Shown one piece after another: positions 1-6,948 of a stretch of DNA of 17,389 nucleotides (positions within the stretch are counted from its first letter, which is position 1; each line of letters begins with the position of its first letter). Origin of the DNA: Actinomycetes bacterium (GTDB lineage: Bacteria > Actinomycetota > Actinomycetes > Actinomycetales > Microbacteriaceae); NCBI GenBank assembly GCA_023432305.1, contig JAEYUT010000104.1, positions 1-17,389 of the forward strand, read 5' to 3'. The translations under genes were made by a program, and so were the position numbers. The notes under the pieces were generated by a model. The model was not told the origin of the DNA. It saw only the letters and a list, made by a program, of their open reading frames with translations, and ran no database searches.

Positions 1-909
<909 letters not shown>

Positions 910-2127
910 TTACGCCAGACGCGCCTTGAGGTTCTCGTCGAGGGTCGCGAGGAACTCCTCGGTGGTCTGCCACTCCTGGTCGGGGCTGACGAGGAGCGCG
1001 AGGTCCTTCGTCATCTTGCCCGACTCGACCGTCTTGATGACGACATCCTCGAGCGTCTCGGCGAACTCGATCAGGGCCTGGTTGCCGTCGAGCTTGCCGC
1101 GGTGCATGAGGCCGCGGGTCCACGCGAAGATCGAGGCGATCGGGTTGGTGGAGGTGGGCTTGCCGGCCTGGTGCTGACGGTAGTGGCGCGTGACGGTGCC
1201 GTGCGCGGCCTCCGCCTCGACGATCTTGCCGTCCGGGGTGGCGAGCACGGAGGTCATGAGACCGAGCGAGCCGAAGCCCTGAGCCACGGTGTCCGACTGC
1301 ACGTCGCCGTCGTAGTTCTTGCAGGCCCAGACGTAGCCGCCCTCCCACTTCATGGCCGAGGCGACCATGTCGTCGATGAGGCGGTGCTCGTAGGTGAGGC
1401 CCGCGGCGTCGAACTGCTCCTTGAACTCGGTGTCGAAGATCTCCTGGAAGATGTCCTTGAAGCGGCCGTCGTAGGCCTTCAGGATGGTGTTCTTCGTGGA
1501 GAGGTACACCGGGTAGTTGCGTGCGAGGCCGTAGTTGAGCGAGGCGCGCGCGAAGTCGCGGATCGACTCGTCGAGGTTGTACTGCACCTGCGCGATGCCG
1601 TTGCCCGGGGCCTGGAAGACCTCGAACTTGAGCGGCTCGCTGCCGTCCTCGGGGGTGAACTCGACCGTGAGCGTGCCCTTGCCCTCGAAGAGGAAGTCGG
1701 TGGCGCGGTACTGGTCGCCGAACGCGTGACGTCCGATGATGATGGGCTTGTTCCATCCGGGCACGAGACGCGGGATGTTGGAGATGATGATCGGCTCGCG
1801 GAAGATCACGCCGCCGAGGATGTTGCGGATGGTGCCGTTGGGCGACTTCCACATCTTCTTGAGGCTGAACTCCTCGACGCGCGCCTCGTCGGGGGTGATG
1901 GTGGCGCACTTGACGCCGACACCGTGCTTCTGGATCGCGTGAGCCGCGTCGATGGTGACCTGGTCGTCGGTCGCATCGCGGTTCTCGATGCCCAGGTCGT
2001 AGTACTCGAGGTCGATCTCGAGGTAGGGGTGGATGAGGCGGTCCTTGATGAACTGCCAGATGATGCGGGTCATCTCGTCGCCGTCGAGTTCGACGACCTT
2101 GCCTTCGACCTTGATCTTTTCGACCAC
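910..2127 (-). CDS. icd: Isocitrate dehydrogenase, NADP-dependent (eukaryote-like homodimeric type)
   Basis: Oxidatively decarboxylates isocitrate to 2-oxoglutarate in the TCA cycle and supplies NADPH. The 405-residue length and motifs match the homodimeric IDH1/IDH2-like subfamily, not the E. coli Icd type. Visible motifs: DGDEMTR at the N-terminus (about residues 15-21), the substrate loop [12 protein letters not shown] (about 94-105), [14 protein letters not shown] (about 132-145, with the isocitrate-binding Arg), the metal-binding region [13 protein letters not shown] (about 252-264), and [15 protein letters not shown] (about 309-323), where an Arg-His pair is typical of NADP preference. 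The start is a GTG at 2127, supported by GAAAGGA 8 nt upstream and by the family length. A -10-like TAGTCT lies at 2161-2166. The promoter region is shared with the divergent acetyltransferase gene and contains a long palindrome. mdh follows downstream. Confidence 0.96.
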   Translation of the reverse strand: MVEKIKVEGKVVELDGDEMTRIIWQFIKDRLIHPYLEIDLEYYDLGIENRDATDDQVTIDAAHAIQKHGVGVKCATITPDEARVEEFSLKKMWKSPNGTIRNILGGVIFREPIIISNIPRLVPGWNKPIIIGRHAFGDQYRATDFLFEGKGTLTVEFTPEDGSEPLKFEVFQAPGNGIAQVQYNLDESIRDFARASLNYGLARNYPVYLSTKNTILKAYDGRFKDIFQEIFDTEFKEQFDAAGLTYEHRLIDDMVASAMKWEGGYVWACKNYDGDVQSDTVAQGFGSLGLMTSVLATPDGKIVEAEAAHGTVTRHYRQHQAGKPTSTNPIASIFAWTRGLMHRGKLDGNQALIEFAETLEDVVIKTVESGKMTKDLALLVSPDQEWQTTEEFLATLDENLKARLA

Positions 2128-2160
2128 GTGGGGTGTCCTTTCGCGTGTACGCCGCGAACC

Positions 2161-2166
2161 AGACTA
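2161..2166 (-). promoter_or_regulatory. Putative -10 box of icd
   Basis: TAGTCT on the minus strand would place transcription start about 27 nt before the GTG at 2127, leaving room for the GAAAGGA ribosome binding site (2136-2142). The expected -35 position, 17-18 nt further upstream, falls in the middle of the palindrome at 2177-2202 and has no good TTGACA match, so the promoter may be weak or controlled. Confidence 0.4.
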
Positions 2167-2176
2167 CCGCGAGTGG

Positions 2177-2202
2177 CAGATATCTCGACATCGAGATATC
2201 TG
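2177..2202. promoter_or_regulatory. Perfect 26-bp inverted repeat, probable operator
   Basis: Two perfect 12-base arms, CAGATATCTCGA and TCGAGATATCTG, are separated by the two bases CA. It lies in the 111-bp gap between divergent icd and the GNAT gene. Its centre coincides with the expected -35 region of icd, and it ends just upstream of the expected -35 region of the GNAT promoter. Symmetry and position fit a dimeric regulator. AT-rich bases in otherwise GC-rich DNA add weight. I cannot name the protein that binds it. Confidence 0.65.
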
Positions 2203-2225
2203 GTGCGCTCGTCCGATGTCGCGGC

Positions 2226-2231
2226 TAGCCT
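2226..2231 (+). promoter_or_regulatory. Putative leaderless -10 box of the GNAT gene
   Basis: TAGCCT is followed by a 7-nt spacer of mostly G and then the ATG at 2239. The spacer is G-rich but directly abuts the start codon, so a leaderless start is at least as likely as a ribosome binding site. Confidence 0.45.
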
Positions 2232-2238
2232 GGGGGGC

Positions 2239-2691
2239 ATGGCCGATCTGAGACTCGAAGAGCTGACTGCGCAGACCATCGTCGCGGCGCGCAACCTCGC
2301 CCTCAAGCCCGGCCAGGAGGCGTTCATCGAACCGGAGACCTACGTGCACGCCGAGCAGGATCTCGATCCTGCGGGCTCCTGGCCGCGTGTGGTGCTCGAC
2401 GGCGATGACGTGGTCGGCTATGTCATGGGCACGTTCGATCCGGATGCCACCGAGGAGTACCTCAAGGCGGCGCTGTGGCGCGTGCACGTGGAGGCGGACG
2501 CGCAGGGCTCGGGTGTGGGACGTTTCGCGGTGAAGGCTCTGGCCGACGAGGCGCGCCGCCGCGGGTTCTCGCAGATCACGGTCGTGTGGGCTCCCGGCGA
2601 GGATGGCCCCGAGGAGTTCTTCAAGGCGGTCGGGTTCGAGATCGTCGGCGAGACGCCCTACGGCGAGAAGCTCGGCGCGCTCGCCCTCTGA
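2239..2691 (+). CDS. GNAT-family N-acetyltransferase
   Basis: A 150-residue single-domain acetyltransferase that should transfer an acetyl group from acetyl-CoA to an unknown amine. The acetyl-CoA binding motif A is clear: WRVHVEADAQGSGVGRFAVKALADEAR, residues about 79-105, where QGSGVG fits the Q/R-x-x-G-x-G/A consensus. A motif-B-like region (FFKAVGFEIVGETPYGEKLG) lies near the C-terminus. The same frame stays open far upstream, but homology-like sequence starts only at this ATG, and the -10 box 7 nt before it supports the choice. An alkyltransferase-like gene begins 5 nt after the stop, so the two are probably co-transcribed. The substrate cannot be read from the sequence; small molecule, antibiotic and protein N-terminus are all possible. 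Confidence 0.88.
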   Translation: MADLRLEELTAQTIVAARNLALKPGQEAFIEPETYVHAEQDLDPAGSWPRVVLDGDDVVGYVMGTFDPDATEEYLKAALWRVHVEADAQGSGVGRFAVKALADEARRRGFSQITVVWAPGEDGPEEFFKAVGFEIVGETPYGEKLGALAL

Positions 2692-2696
2692 CACGC

Positions 2697-3017
2697 GTGG
2701 CGCATCCGGGAGCGAGCGACGCGTTCGTCGAGGCCGTTCTCGACGTCGTCGCGGCGATCCCCGAAGGCTGCGCACGGAGCTACGGCGAGGTCGCCGCGAT
2801 CCTCGGATCCCGTGCCGCCCGGCAGGTGGGGCGCATCATGGCGCACCACGGACACGACGTGCCGTGGTGGCGCGTGGTGCGCGCGTCCGGCCAGGTCGCA
2901 CCGGGACTCGAGCCAGCCGCCCTCGAGCACTATCGCCGCGAAGGCACGCCGCTGCGGTGGACGCCCGATCGCTCCGGGTACCGGGTGGACCTGCGCCGCG
3001 CCCGCCCTCTCGGCTGA
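2697..3017 (+). CDS. Alkyltransferase-like (ATL) / MGMT-family DNA-binding protein
   Basis: A 106-residue protein matching the C-terminal DNA-binding domain of O6-methylguanine methyltransferases. Visible features: IPEGCARSYGEVAAILG (about residues 21-37), then SRAARQVGRIMAHH with the Arg finger region (about 38-51), then PWWRVVRASG (about 56-65). In repair-active MGMT this last motif is PCHRV with the alkyl-accepting Cys. Here the Cys is Trp, the hallmark of ATL proteins, which bind O6-alkylguanine and flag it for nucleotide excision repair instead of removing the alkyl group. The second Trp, where eATL proteins usually have His, is a variant. The start is a GTG 5 nt after the GNAT stop; no clear ribosome binding site is seen, so translational coupling is likely. 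The role of flagging damage is family knowledge. Confidence 0.85.
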   Translation: MAHPGASDAFVEAVLDVVAAIPEGCARSYGEVAAILGSRAARQVGRIMAHHGHDVPWWRVVRASGQVAPGLEPAALEHYRREGTPLRWTPDRSGYRVDLRRARPLG

Positions 3018-3081
3018 CGATCGCTCAGGACAGGCGCGTCTTCCCCCGAACGGGCGTGCCCACGAGGAGGGGCGCGACCGC

Positions 3082-3087
3082 TAGCCT
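3082..3087 (+). promoter_or_regulatory. Putative leaderless -10 box of the membrane-anchored protein gene
   Basis: TAGCCT, an 8-nt spacer, then the ATG at 3096. It is the same hexamer as at the GNAT gene. No ribosome binding site lies at a useful distance: the GAGGAGG at about 3064-3070 is 25 nt away. No -35 match is seen. Confidence 0.4.
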
Positions 3088-3095
3088 GTCGTGTC

Positions 3096-3575
3096 ATGAG
3101 CCGCACCGACGACATGATGGCTGCACTGCAGCAGCGCCTGCGCGGCACCGCGTTCGCGTTCCGCCGCACCCCCAAGGGCTTCGACATCGAACTGGATCTC
3201 ACGAACCCCGCCTGGTGGGTGGTGTTCAAGGAGACCCGCCTCAGCGCGACCTCGAGCTACTCGATCATCACCGACGAGATCGACTCGAAGTTCACGATCG
3301 TCGAGACGCCGCGCCAGCTCGAGTGGGGCCCCGACAACGCGCCGCGGTTCGCCCCGCAGTCCAGTGTCTCCGCCCGCCAGCGCCTCGACGACCAGGTGGA
3401 CCTGCGCGTGAGCGCCGAGCCCATCCGCCGGCTCGTCCGGCGCGAAGCGGACGAGCTGGGCTTCAACGAGACGCTGGATCGCCGCAAGCTGTTCACGATG
3501 CTGGGTGTCTCGGCGGCAGGCGTCGCCGCAGTGGCCGCCGTGATCGCCGTTCTCATCAACACGATCCAGGGCTGA
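3096..3575 (+). CDS. Unrecognised 159-residue protein with C-terminal membrane anchor
   Basis: I do not recognise the family. The first ~125 residues are soluble. They contain a beta-rich section (about 20-75) with paired aromatics (PAWWVVF) and a run of alternating hydrophobic residues, followed by a charged stretch around RRLVRREADELGFNETLDRRK. One hydrophobic helix, about residues 135-156 (MLGVSAAGVAAVAAVIAVLINT), ends almost at the C-terminus. There is no signal peptide, so the likely topology is tail-anchored with the main domain in the cytoplasm. The gene has its own TAGCCT box, so it may be transcribed apart from the GNAT-ATL pair. Its 3' end overlaps the convergent surface-protein gene by 20 bp. 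Normal codon bias and a clean start make it a real gene; no function is assigned. Confidence 0.8.
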   Translation: MSRTDDMMAALQQRLRGTAFAFRRTPKGFDIELDLTNPAWWVVFKETRLSATSSYSIITDEIDSKFTIVETPRQLEWGPDNAPRFAPQSSVSARQRLDDQVDLRVSAEPIRRLVRREADELGFNETLDRRKLFTMLGVSAAGVAAVAAVIAVLINTIQG

Positions 3576-6216
3576 CGCGCCGCACGCGCAGCATCACGAT
3601 CCCGACCGCCACCAAGGCCAGCGCCCAGGCGAGCCGACTGCCCACGGCCGCGCCTGTCACGACGAGATCATCGGCGGGAGACTCGACGGGCGTCACCTCG
3701 ACGACCACACTCGCGAACACACCGGTCGGCACATGCGTGACGGTGAGCCGGTGTGGGCTGGCGTGCATGAAGGTGACCGTCATGCCGTCGATGACGTCGG
3801 CCGGCTGGTCGCTCGAGACCTCCACGTCGTCCGACAGGTCGCCCGTGCTGTTGCCGTAGGCATCGAATCCGGTCGCGGTGAGAGTGATGCTGTCCCCTTG
3901 CATCACCACGCCGCCGTTCCCATCCACGACGTCCAGCTCCACACGCGCCACGTCCGCCGGGGCGACGGAGACGAGCGCCACCGCCGTCGTCCAGCCCGCG
4001 TCCGCGCGGGCACGGAGCGTGACCTCGTACTCCCCGCTGGTCTCTGCGGAGACGACCAGGCGCGCGGGAGACGAGGCGATCGACGCGGTCACCTCGGCGG
4101 GCGCGTCCACGACGCTCCATTCGGCGACATCCACGGGCGTGCCCTCGGCCGTGCGCAGCACGAGCGGCACCTCGCCTTCTCCGCCGGCGCTGAGCTCCGC
4201 CCGCACCTCGTCGGCGGCGATCGCGACCGTGCGCGCCGTGAGATCGAGGCGGGCAGGCTCGGTCGTCTGGGCGTGCGGGAGCGCGGTGTCGATATCGAAC
4301 GCCTCCCCCGCTGCGTCCTCCCAGGCGAGGAACAGCAGACCGTCGCCGACATCGGGCAGATCAGGCAGCGGTCTCTCGCCCTGGCGCATCGTCGGGGCGA
4401 ACACCGTCACCTCGCCGGCGCCATCGAAGCTCACGATCGTGTGGTTGCCGAGCACCTCGATGTCATCGTCGAGCAGGTCGCGAGCGAGCGTGATGACGCC
4501 GGAGTTGGCGATGCGCGCCTCGCCGGTGATGTTCGGGCCCGCGGTGGGATCATCGGCCGGGCCGACGATCGAGCCGGTCGAGGTGACGACGATGCGGTGC
4601 TCCACATCGCGGTCCGGGGAGAAAGCCGGACAGTACGCCGGGTCCGGGTAGGGAGCGCCAGGCGTGCAGGTCGCCCCCATCAGCGCCACCTCGCCGGTCA
4701 CGTCGATCCGAAGCAGCCCCTCGATGCGCACCTCGCCGAAGAACCAGGCGTCCCCGCCGAGAAGGTGCCGCGGGGCGGCGTCCGGCTCGTCCCCCTCGGC
4801 GAGACGCAGCGTGACCTCCGCATCGCCGTGGATCACGATGCTCCCGCCCGGGCTGTTCTGACCGCCTCCGATCGCCGCACCACCCGCACCTCGTGCGTTC
4901 GTGCCGCCGGGAGAGACCGCGGCCCCTCCGACTGCGGTCAGCGAGCCCCCGGAGATGACGATCTCCGCGACCTCCTCCGAGTGGAATCTCAGGTCGTCCC
5001 CTGGCCAGGACTCCGCGACGTGCTTCGCGAGCCACAGGGTGTAGCCGGTGCCGACCCCCGCGCCGCCTCTCTGCGACGACGCGAACACCCGTTCCCCGCT
5101 GATCTCGATCCGCTCGGGAGACGCCGAGATGCCGCCGCCGATTCCCGCCCCCCAGTTGCTGCGTGCAGCGGTGTCATCTCCGCTGACGAGGATGCTGCCC
5201 GCACGAGCTGGACCCACAGGCAATCCGAGGATGCTCGCTGCACCGTTGCCGATCCCCGCGCCCATCCCCGACTCCGCCCGTGTCCCTGCCCCGGTGACCT
5301 CGATCTGGTCGTAGCGCCCTCCGGCGCCGCCCCCGATCCCCGCGCCCGCGCCCGGATACGGGGTGCGGCCGTACACGCTCGCAGTGGCATCGAGGAAGTC
5401 GCCGGAGGAAGCCTGCGTGTCATCACCTGAGATGCGGATGGTGCCGATCTCCGCATCGGTGGAGCTCCCGATTCCCGCGCCCTGCCCGTACGACTGCGCG
5501 ACGGTCCGGTGCCCCGAGACGATGACGGATGACACCGTGCTCCGGAGGAGAATCGGCGCACCGGTCGTGGTGACCTCGCCGATTCCCGTTCCGATGCCCG
5601 CACCGCTCGCCGTGGTGGGGCCGCCGTAGGCGTGCGTGTCGTTCCCGGTGATGAGGATGTCGTTCACATGGCCGCTTTCGCCCGCGCCGATTCCGGCGGC
5701 CCCTTCGCCTCCGAAGGCGACCGTTCCGCGCCCGCGCACCTCGATGTCTCTCGCGGTGTGCTGACGGCCGGTCCCGATTCCCGCAGCATCAGCTCCTCCG
5801 ACGGCGCGGGTGCCATCCACATCCAGCACCACACTGGCCCCTTCGGAGAGGCCGATCCCGGCGAGCTCCGTGCCCGTCGCGTCCACGGTGATCCGCCCGG
5901 CGCGGTATCCATCCGCGTCAGCGGCAGAGCTGTCGACGAAGGCGACGTGCACGTCGCCGACGATCTGGATGGATCGGAGGGTGAGCTGATGGCCGGCGAG
6001 GTCGATCGTCGCGTCGCACGTGATCACCAGGTCACCGGCAGGCGCGACCTCGTCGGCACCCAGGGTGATGTCCGCGGCGGCTCCCGACGGAGCACACAGC
6101 GGGTCGGGAATGGTCGACGCCGCAGCCGCGGGTGCGGGGGTGGGATGCACGGTGATGCACCCCGCGACCGCCAGCGCAGCGAGAGCTGCCGCAGGCGCGC
6201 GAAAGGAGAGGGACAC
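3556..6216 (-). CDS. Large secreted beta-helix repeat protein, lipoprotein-like, with LPxTG-like tail
   Basis: An 886-residue exported protein. Residues 1-20 form a signal peptide ending in the lipobox V-A-G-C, followed by a Pro/Ala linker. From about 115 to 470 about nine imperfect units recur, each a short beta-strand such as IEVTGAGTRAE followed by a GAGIGxG turn; this fits coils of a parallel beta-helix. Two Cys pairs could form disulfides. Residues about 640-840 look like Ig-like modules, the last containing VARVELDVVDGNG and SITLTATGFDAYGN. The C-terminus has LVVTG (about 850-854), a hydrophobic helix and RVRR, which resembles a sortase sorting signal. The frame could open 21 codons earlier, but the GTG at 6216 has GAGGAG 4 nt upstream and directly starts the signal peptide. 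A divergent TetR gene is adjacent. A surface role such as adhesion or glycan binding is inference; no catalytic motif is visible. Confidence 0.85.
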   Translation of the reverse strand: MSLSFRAPAAALAALAVAGCITVHPTPAPAAAASTIPDPLCAPSGAAADITLGADEVAPAGDLVITCDATIDLAGHQLTLRSIQIVGDVHVAFVDSSAADADGYRAGRITVDATGTELAGIGLSEGASVVLDVDGTRAVGGADAAGIGTGRQHTARDIEVRGRGTVAFGGEGAAGIGAGESGHVNDILITGNDTHAYGGPTTASGAGIGTGIGEVTTTGAPILLRSTVSSVIVSGHRTVAQSYGQGAGIGSSTDAEIGTIRISGDDTQASSGDFLDATASVYGRTPYPGAGAGIGGGAGGRYDQIEVTGAGTRAESGMGAGIGNGAASILGLPVGPARAGSILVSGDDTAARSNWGAGIGGGISASPERIEISGERVFASSQRGGAGVGTGYTLWLAKHVAESWPGDDLRFHSEEVAEIVISGGSLTAVGGAAVSPGGTNARGAGGAAIGGGQNSPGGSIVIHGDAEVTLRLAEGDEPDAAPRHLLGGDAWFFGEVRIEGLLRIDVTGEVALMGATCTPGAPYPDPAYCPAFSPDRDVEHRIVVTSTGSIVGPADDPTAGPNITGEARIANSGVITLARDLLDDDIEVLGNHTIVSFDGAGEVTVFAPTMRQGERPLPDLPDVGDGLLFLAWEDAAGEAFDIDTALPHAQTTEPARLDLTARTVAIAADEVRAELSAGGEGEVPLVLRTAEGTPVDVAEWSVVDAPAEVTASIASSPARLVVSAETSGEYEVTLRARADAGWTTAVALVSVAPADVARVELDVVDGNGGVVMQGDSITLTATGFDAYGNSTGDLSDDVEVSSDQPADVIDGMTVTFMHASPHRLTVTHVPTGVFASVVVEVTPVESPADDLVVTGAAVGSRLAWALALVAVGIVMLRVRRVSPGSC
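4855..5835 (-). repeat. Nine-unit GAGIGxG protein repeat (beta-helix coils)
   Basis: In-frame degenerate repeats inside the surface protein. Each unit reads roughly [IV]-x-[IV]-x-G-x-x-T-x-A, a variable loop of 2-20 residues, then GAGIG[GTNS]G. Examples are IEVTGAGTRAESGMGAGIGNG, ILVSGDDTAARSNW with GAGIGGG, and VIVSGHRTVAQSYGQGAGIG. Units differ in loop length: one carries a long insert (DFLDATASVYGRTPYPG), and the eighth is followed by a ~25-residue insert. At DNA level they have diverged, so this is an old duplication and not a recent tandem array. Confidence 0.8.
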
Positions 6217-6220
6217 GATG

Positions 6221-6226
6221 CTCCTC
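6221..6226 (-). promoter_or_regulatory. Ribosome binding site fixing the surface-protein start
   Basis: GAGGAG on the minus strand lies 4 nt before the GTG at 6216. It decides between this start and an in-frame GTG at 6279, which has no such site and would put 21 non-signal residues before the signal peptide. Confidence 0.6.
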
Positions 6227-6231
6227 GATGC

Positions 6232-6247
6232 CGGGTAATATTCCCCG
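6232..6247. promoter_or_regulatory. 16-bp near-palindrome, candidate TetR operator
   Basis: CGGGTAATATTCCCCG has an AATATT core flanked by CGGG and CCCG arms, with one mismatched pair. It lies in the 76-bp gap between the surface-protein gene and the divergent TetR gene. It overlaps the predicted transcription start of the surface gene. Length, symmetry and position fit a TetR-family operator. Confidence 0.5.
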
Positions 6248-6248
6248 C

Positions 6249-6254
6249 ATGGTA
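6249..6254 (-). promoter_or_regulatory. Possible -10 box of the surface-protein gene
   Basis: TACCAT on the minus strand would start transcription near 6242, giving a leader of about 26 nt that contains the near-palindrome and the GAGGAG site. A loose TTGCGG lies about 15 nt further upstream, which is shorter than ideal. Confidence 0.3.
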
Positions 6255-6280
6255 GCAGGCGCGGTCCATCCGCAACCACC

Positions 6281-6286
6281 TAGGCT
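6281..6286 (+). promoter_or_regulatory. Putative leaderless -10 box of the tetR gene
   Basis: TAGGCT, then 6 nt, then the GTG at 6293, so transcription would begin at the start codon itself. This favours the GTG at 6293 over the GTG at 6287, which directly abuts the box. Confidence 0.5.
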
Positions 6287-6292
6287 GTGCGG

Positions 6293-6937
6293 GTGAGCAC
6301 GGCAGCACCCGCACAGGCCAGCGAGAATCGCGAACGGCTGCTCCGGGCGGCGGGCGAGCTGATCGCGCACCGCGGCATCGACGTCCCGATGTACCTCGTG
6401 GCAGAGCGCGCTGGCGTCGGCAAAGGGACCCTCCACCGGAACTTCCCGCACCGCGCAGCGCTCCTCACCGCCCTCGCCTTCCGCTCGGACGCCCTGCTCG
6501 CCGAGGTCGCGGAGCTCTCCCTCTCCGATCCCGACGACTGGCGCGCCCTCGAGTCATTCATCGACGGCGCCGCCGCCCTCATCATCGAGCACCCGTGGAT
6601 CGACGCCGTGGCCGGATGGGCCCGTGAGAACCCGCCAGAGGGGTGGGCACCCGGCCGCTGGAATGAGCCGACGGAACGGCTCGTCGAACGCGCACGACGC
6701 GATGGGCTGCTGCGCCCCGACATCGAGACCACCGACGTCGCCTTTCTGCCGACGATGATCGCCAGCCTCGGGTTCCTGCCCGAGCCGGCGCGCAGCATCG
6801 TGATCGCGCGTCAGCGCGCCCTCCTGCTCGACGCACTGCGCCCCGAGACCACCGCCCGACGCCCGCTCAGCGCCGCACCGCTTCCCATGACGACACTCGC
6901 GCAGTTCATCGCAGCGCGCCGCCCCTCAGCAGACTGA
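6293..6937 (+). CDS. TetR-family transcriptional regulator
   Basis: A 214-residue one-component regulator. The N-terminal helix-turn-helix domain is clear: ENRERLLRAAGELIAHRGID (about residues 11-30) followed by MYLVAERAGVGKGTLHRNFPHRAALLTAL (about 33-61), with the typical recognition helix GKGTLHRNF. The remaining ~150 residues are the helical ligand-binding and dimerisation domain, which shows no family-specific signature. The GTG start is chosen from the TAGGCT box 6 nt upstream; an alternative start two codons earlier would change little. It is divergent from the surface repeat protein and convergent (11-nt gap) with the ABC exporter genes. By position its most likely target is the surface gene and itself, through the near-palindrome at 6232-6247. 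The ligand is unknown. Confidence 0.9.
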   Translation: MSTAAPAQASENRERLLRAAGELIAHRGIDVPMYLVAERAGVGKGTLHRNFPHRAALLTALAFRSDALLAEVAELSLSDPDDWRALESFIDGAAALIIEHPWIDAVAGWARENPPEGWAPGRWNEPTERLVERARRDGLLRPDIETTDVAFLPTMIASLGFLPEPARSIVIARQRALLLDALRPETTARRPLSAAPLPMTTLAQFIAARRPSAD

Positions 6938-6948
6938 CGCCTCGCGGC

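Noticed and set aside
2697-3017. Full O6-methylguanine methyltransferase
   Set aside because: The alkyl-accepting Cys is replaced by Trp and the N-terminal domain is absent, so it fits an ATL protein rather than an active methyltransferase.
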